The notes beneath the pieces are model-generated. The model was not told where the DNA came from. It did not search any database and saw nothing but the letters and a program-made list of their open reading frames with translations. Positions 63,195 to 64,000 of a stretch of DNA of 64,000 nucleotides are shown in pieces. Origin of the DNA: Lachnospiraceae bacterium (GTDB lineage: Bacteria > Bacillota > Clostridia > Lachnospirales > Lachnospiraceae); contig JAGOLM010000001.1 of NCBI GenBank assembly GCA_017994075.1, positions 1 to 64,000 of the forward strand, in the 5' to 3' direction. The position numbers and the translations under genes were made by a program. Position 1 is the first letter of the stretch. Every line of letters begins with the position of its first letter.

Positions 63195-64000
63195 TTATTC
63201 TACGCTTGTTACATAATAGTAAACAGGCTGTCCTCCATTTTCAAGATCAATCTCAAGATTAGGGAATTTCGCTTGAATACAGTTCTTGGTTTCTTCAGCT
63301 TCACCTTCTGTGACATCCTCGCCATAATAAATAGTAATGATAGAAGAAAGATCATCAACCATATTTTCTAGCATTTCAATGAAAACATCATTTCTGTTTC
63401 GGCCAACTGACAAAAGTCCAGAATCACCAATTCCCATAAAATCACCAGCAGTGATTTCTTTGTTATCAATCATAGTATTTCTTACAGCGTAGGTTATCTC
63501 ACCAGTTTTTACATTCTGGATTTCATTTTCCATGTTCTCTTTATTTTCTTCTGCACTACTGTCAGGTAAGAAATTAATAAGAGCTGTTATACCCTGTGGA
63601 ACAGATTTTGTCGGAATTACAATAACGTTTTTATCTTTGCATAGTAATGCAGCCTGATTGGCAGCAAGAATAATGTTTTTATTATTAGGAAGGACAAAAA
63701 CATTGTCGCAATTAATCTTCTCAACTGCATTTAAAATATCATCAGTACTTGGATTCATTGTCTGCCCACCTGTTATACAGACATCACATCCAAGATCTGA
63801 GAATATCCTGCTCATACCATCTCCAGCCATAACTGCGACGAATCCCATTGCTTTTTTCTCTGTTGAATCCGGTTCAGTTTTTGCAGCAAATGAACTATTA
63901 GAATTTAAAACTGATTCAGGTCTTGTAAATCCTTCTTTATCTCCGTTGTTTTTTAATTCAATTTCGTGAAGGCTTCCAAGTTCAATGGCTTTTCTAAAAA
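63195..64000 (-). CDS. fakA: FakA/YloV fatty acid kinase-type protein, C-terminal part (partial)
   Basis: The frame is open from the window edge (64000) to the stop at 63195, about 268 residues. MGFVAVMAGDGMSRIFSDLGCD, GGQTMNPSTDDILNAVEKI and VFVLPNNKNIILAANQAA are typical of the YloV/FakA C-terminal domain. FakA phosphorylates fatty acids held by FakB. The N-terminal DAK2-like kinase domain lies outside the window. ATG 63848 is internal and not the start. Confidence 0.92.
   Translation of the reverse strand, partial: FRKAIELGSLHEIELKNNGDKEGFTRPESVLNSNSSFAAKTEPDSTEKKAMGFVAVMAGDGMSRIFSDLGCDVCITGGQTMNPSTDDILNAVEKINCDNVFVLPNNKNIILAANQAALLCKDKNVIVIPTKSVPQGITALINFLPDSSAEENKENMENEIQNVKTGEITYAVRNTMIDNKEITAGDFMGIGDSGLLSVGRNRNDVFIEMLENMVDDLSSIITIYYGEDVTEGEAEETKNCIQAKFPNLEIDLENGGQPVYYYVTSVE

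Overview
The window is AT-rich, densely coded chromosomal DNA from a Gram-positive Clostridia bacterium. The likeliest family is Lachnospiraceae, near Butyrivibrio, Pseudobutyrivibrio or Lachnospira. This rests on the gene order (mreBCD-mrdA-minC-rodA-mgsA; yggS-sepF...lspA-rluD; rng-rplU-prp-rpmA-obg), an L27 with the Firmicutes N-terminal extension plus its protease Prp, short HisG with HisZ, RemA, SepF and a Bacillus-type LexA. No rRNA, tRNA, CRISPR array, insertion sequence or prophage was seen. The family assignment is inference; no database was searched.

Layout. Positions 1-37121 run on the + strand: the end of glgA; ftsK; fhs-folD (one-carbon folate metabolism); a zinc-ribbon membrane protein; phoH, a degenerate PgpH-like membrane protein and ybeY; a DUF3048 protein; a SpoVB/MurJ-like flippase; two flavoproteins; mutS-mutL-miaA; a PLP enzyme; radC; the cell-shape operon mreBCD-mrdA-minC-rodA with mgsA and a D,D-carboxypeptidase; a one-gene unit for a small P-loop protein with its own promoter and terminator; then an HlyD-like adaptor, yggS, sepF, aroB, lspA and a pseudouridine synthase.

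Positions 37116-40192 hold a tyrosine recombinase, an acyltransferase and a small LysM protein on the - strand, with lexA divergent on the + strand. The shared 223-bp spacer carries two promoters and several LexA-box-like sites, so this looks like an SOS module in which the LysM protein is a YneA-like division inhibitor.

Positions 40265-64000 run on the - strand. Read in the direction of transcription they hold: the end of fakA/yloV, recG, the NFACT gene rqcH, yicC-remA-gmk-rpoZ-rimO-pgsA-cinA-rsmD-coaD, a coiled-coil gene, a HAD phosphatase, a second RluA-type synthase, recU, the his genes (hisZ-hisG-hisD-hisB-hisIE fusion), rng, rplU-prp-rpmA, obg, yhbY, a nadD-yqeK fusion and rsfS.

Most of the window is ordinary core genome. 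The parts that stand out are changes inside core genes: a PgpH-like protein without its extracytoplasmic domain and with HD changed to YR; a methylglyoxal synthase in which two active-site residues are substituted; a MinC with no minD/minE beside it and no RSGQ motif; a partial HisA/HisF barrel fused to HisIE; and an RNase E/G reduced to its catalytic core. I did not find a clearly new multi-gene defence or mobile system. Several starts were moved from the longest-ORF start because a good Shine-Dalgarno sequence points to an internal codon (ybeY, mgsA, dac, yggS, sepF, rsfS, gmk, yicC).
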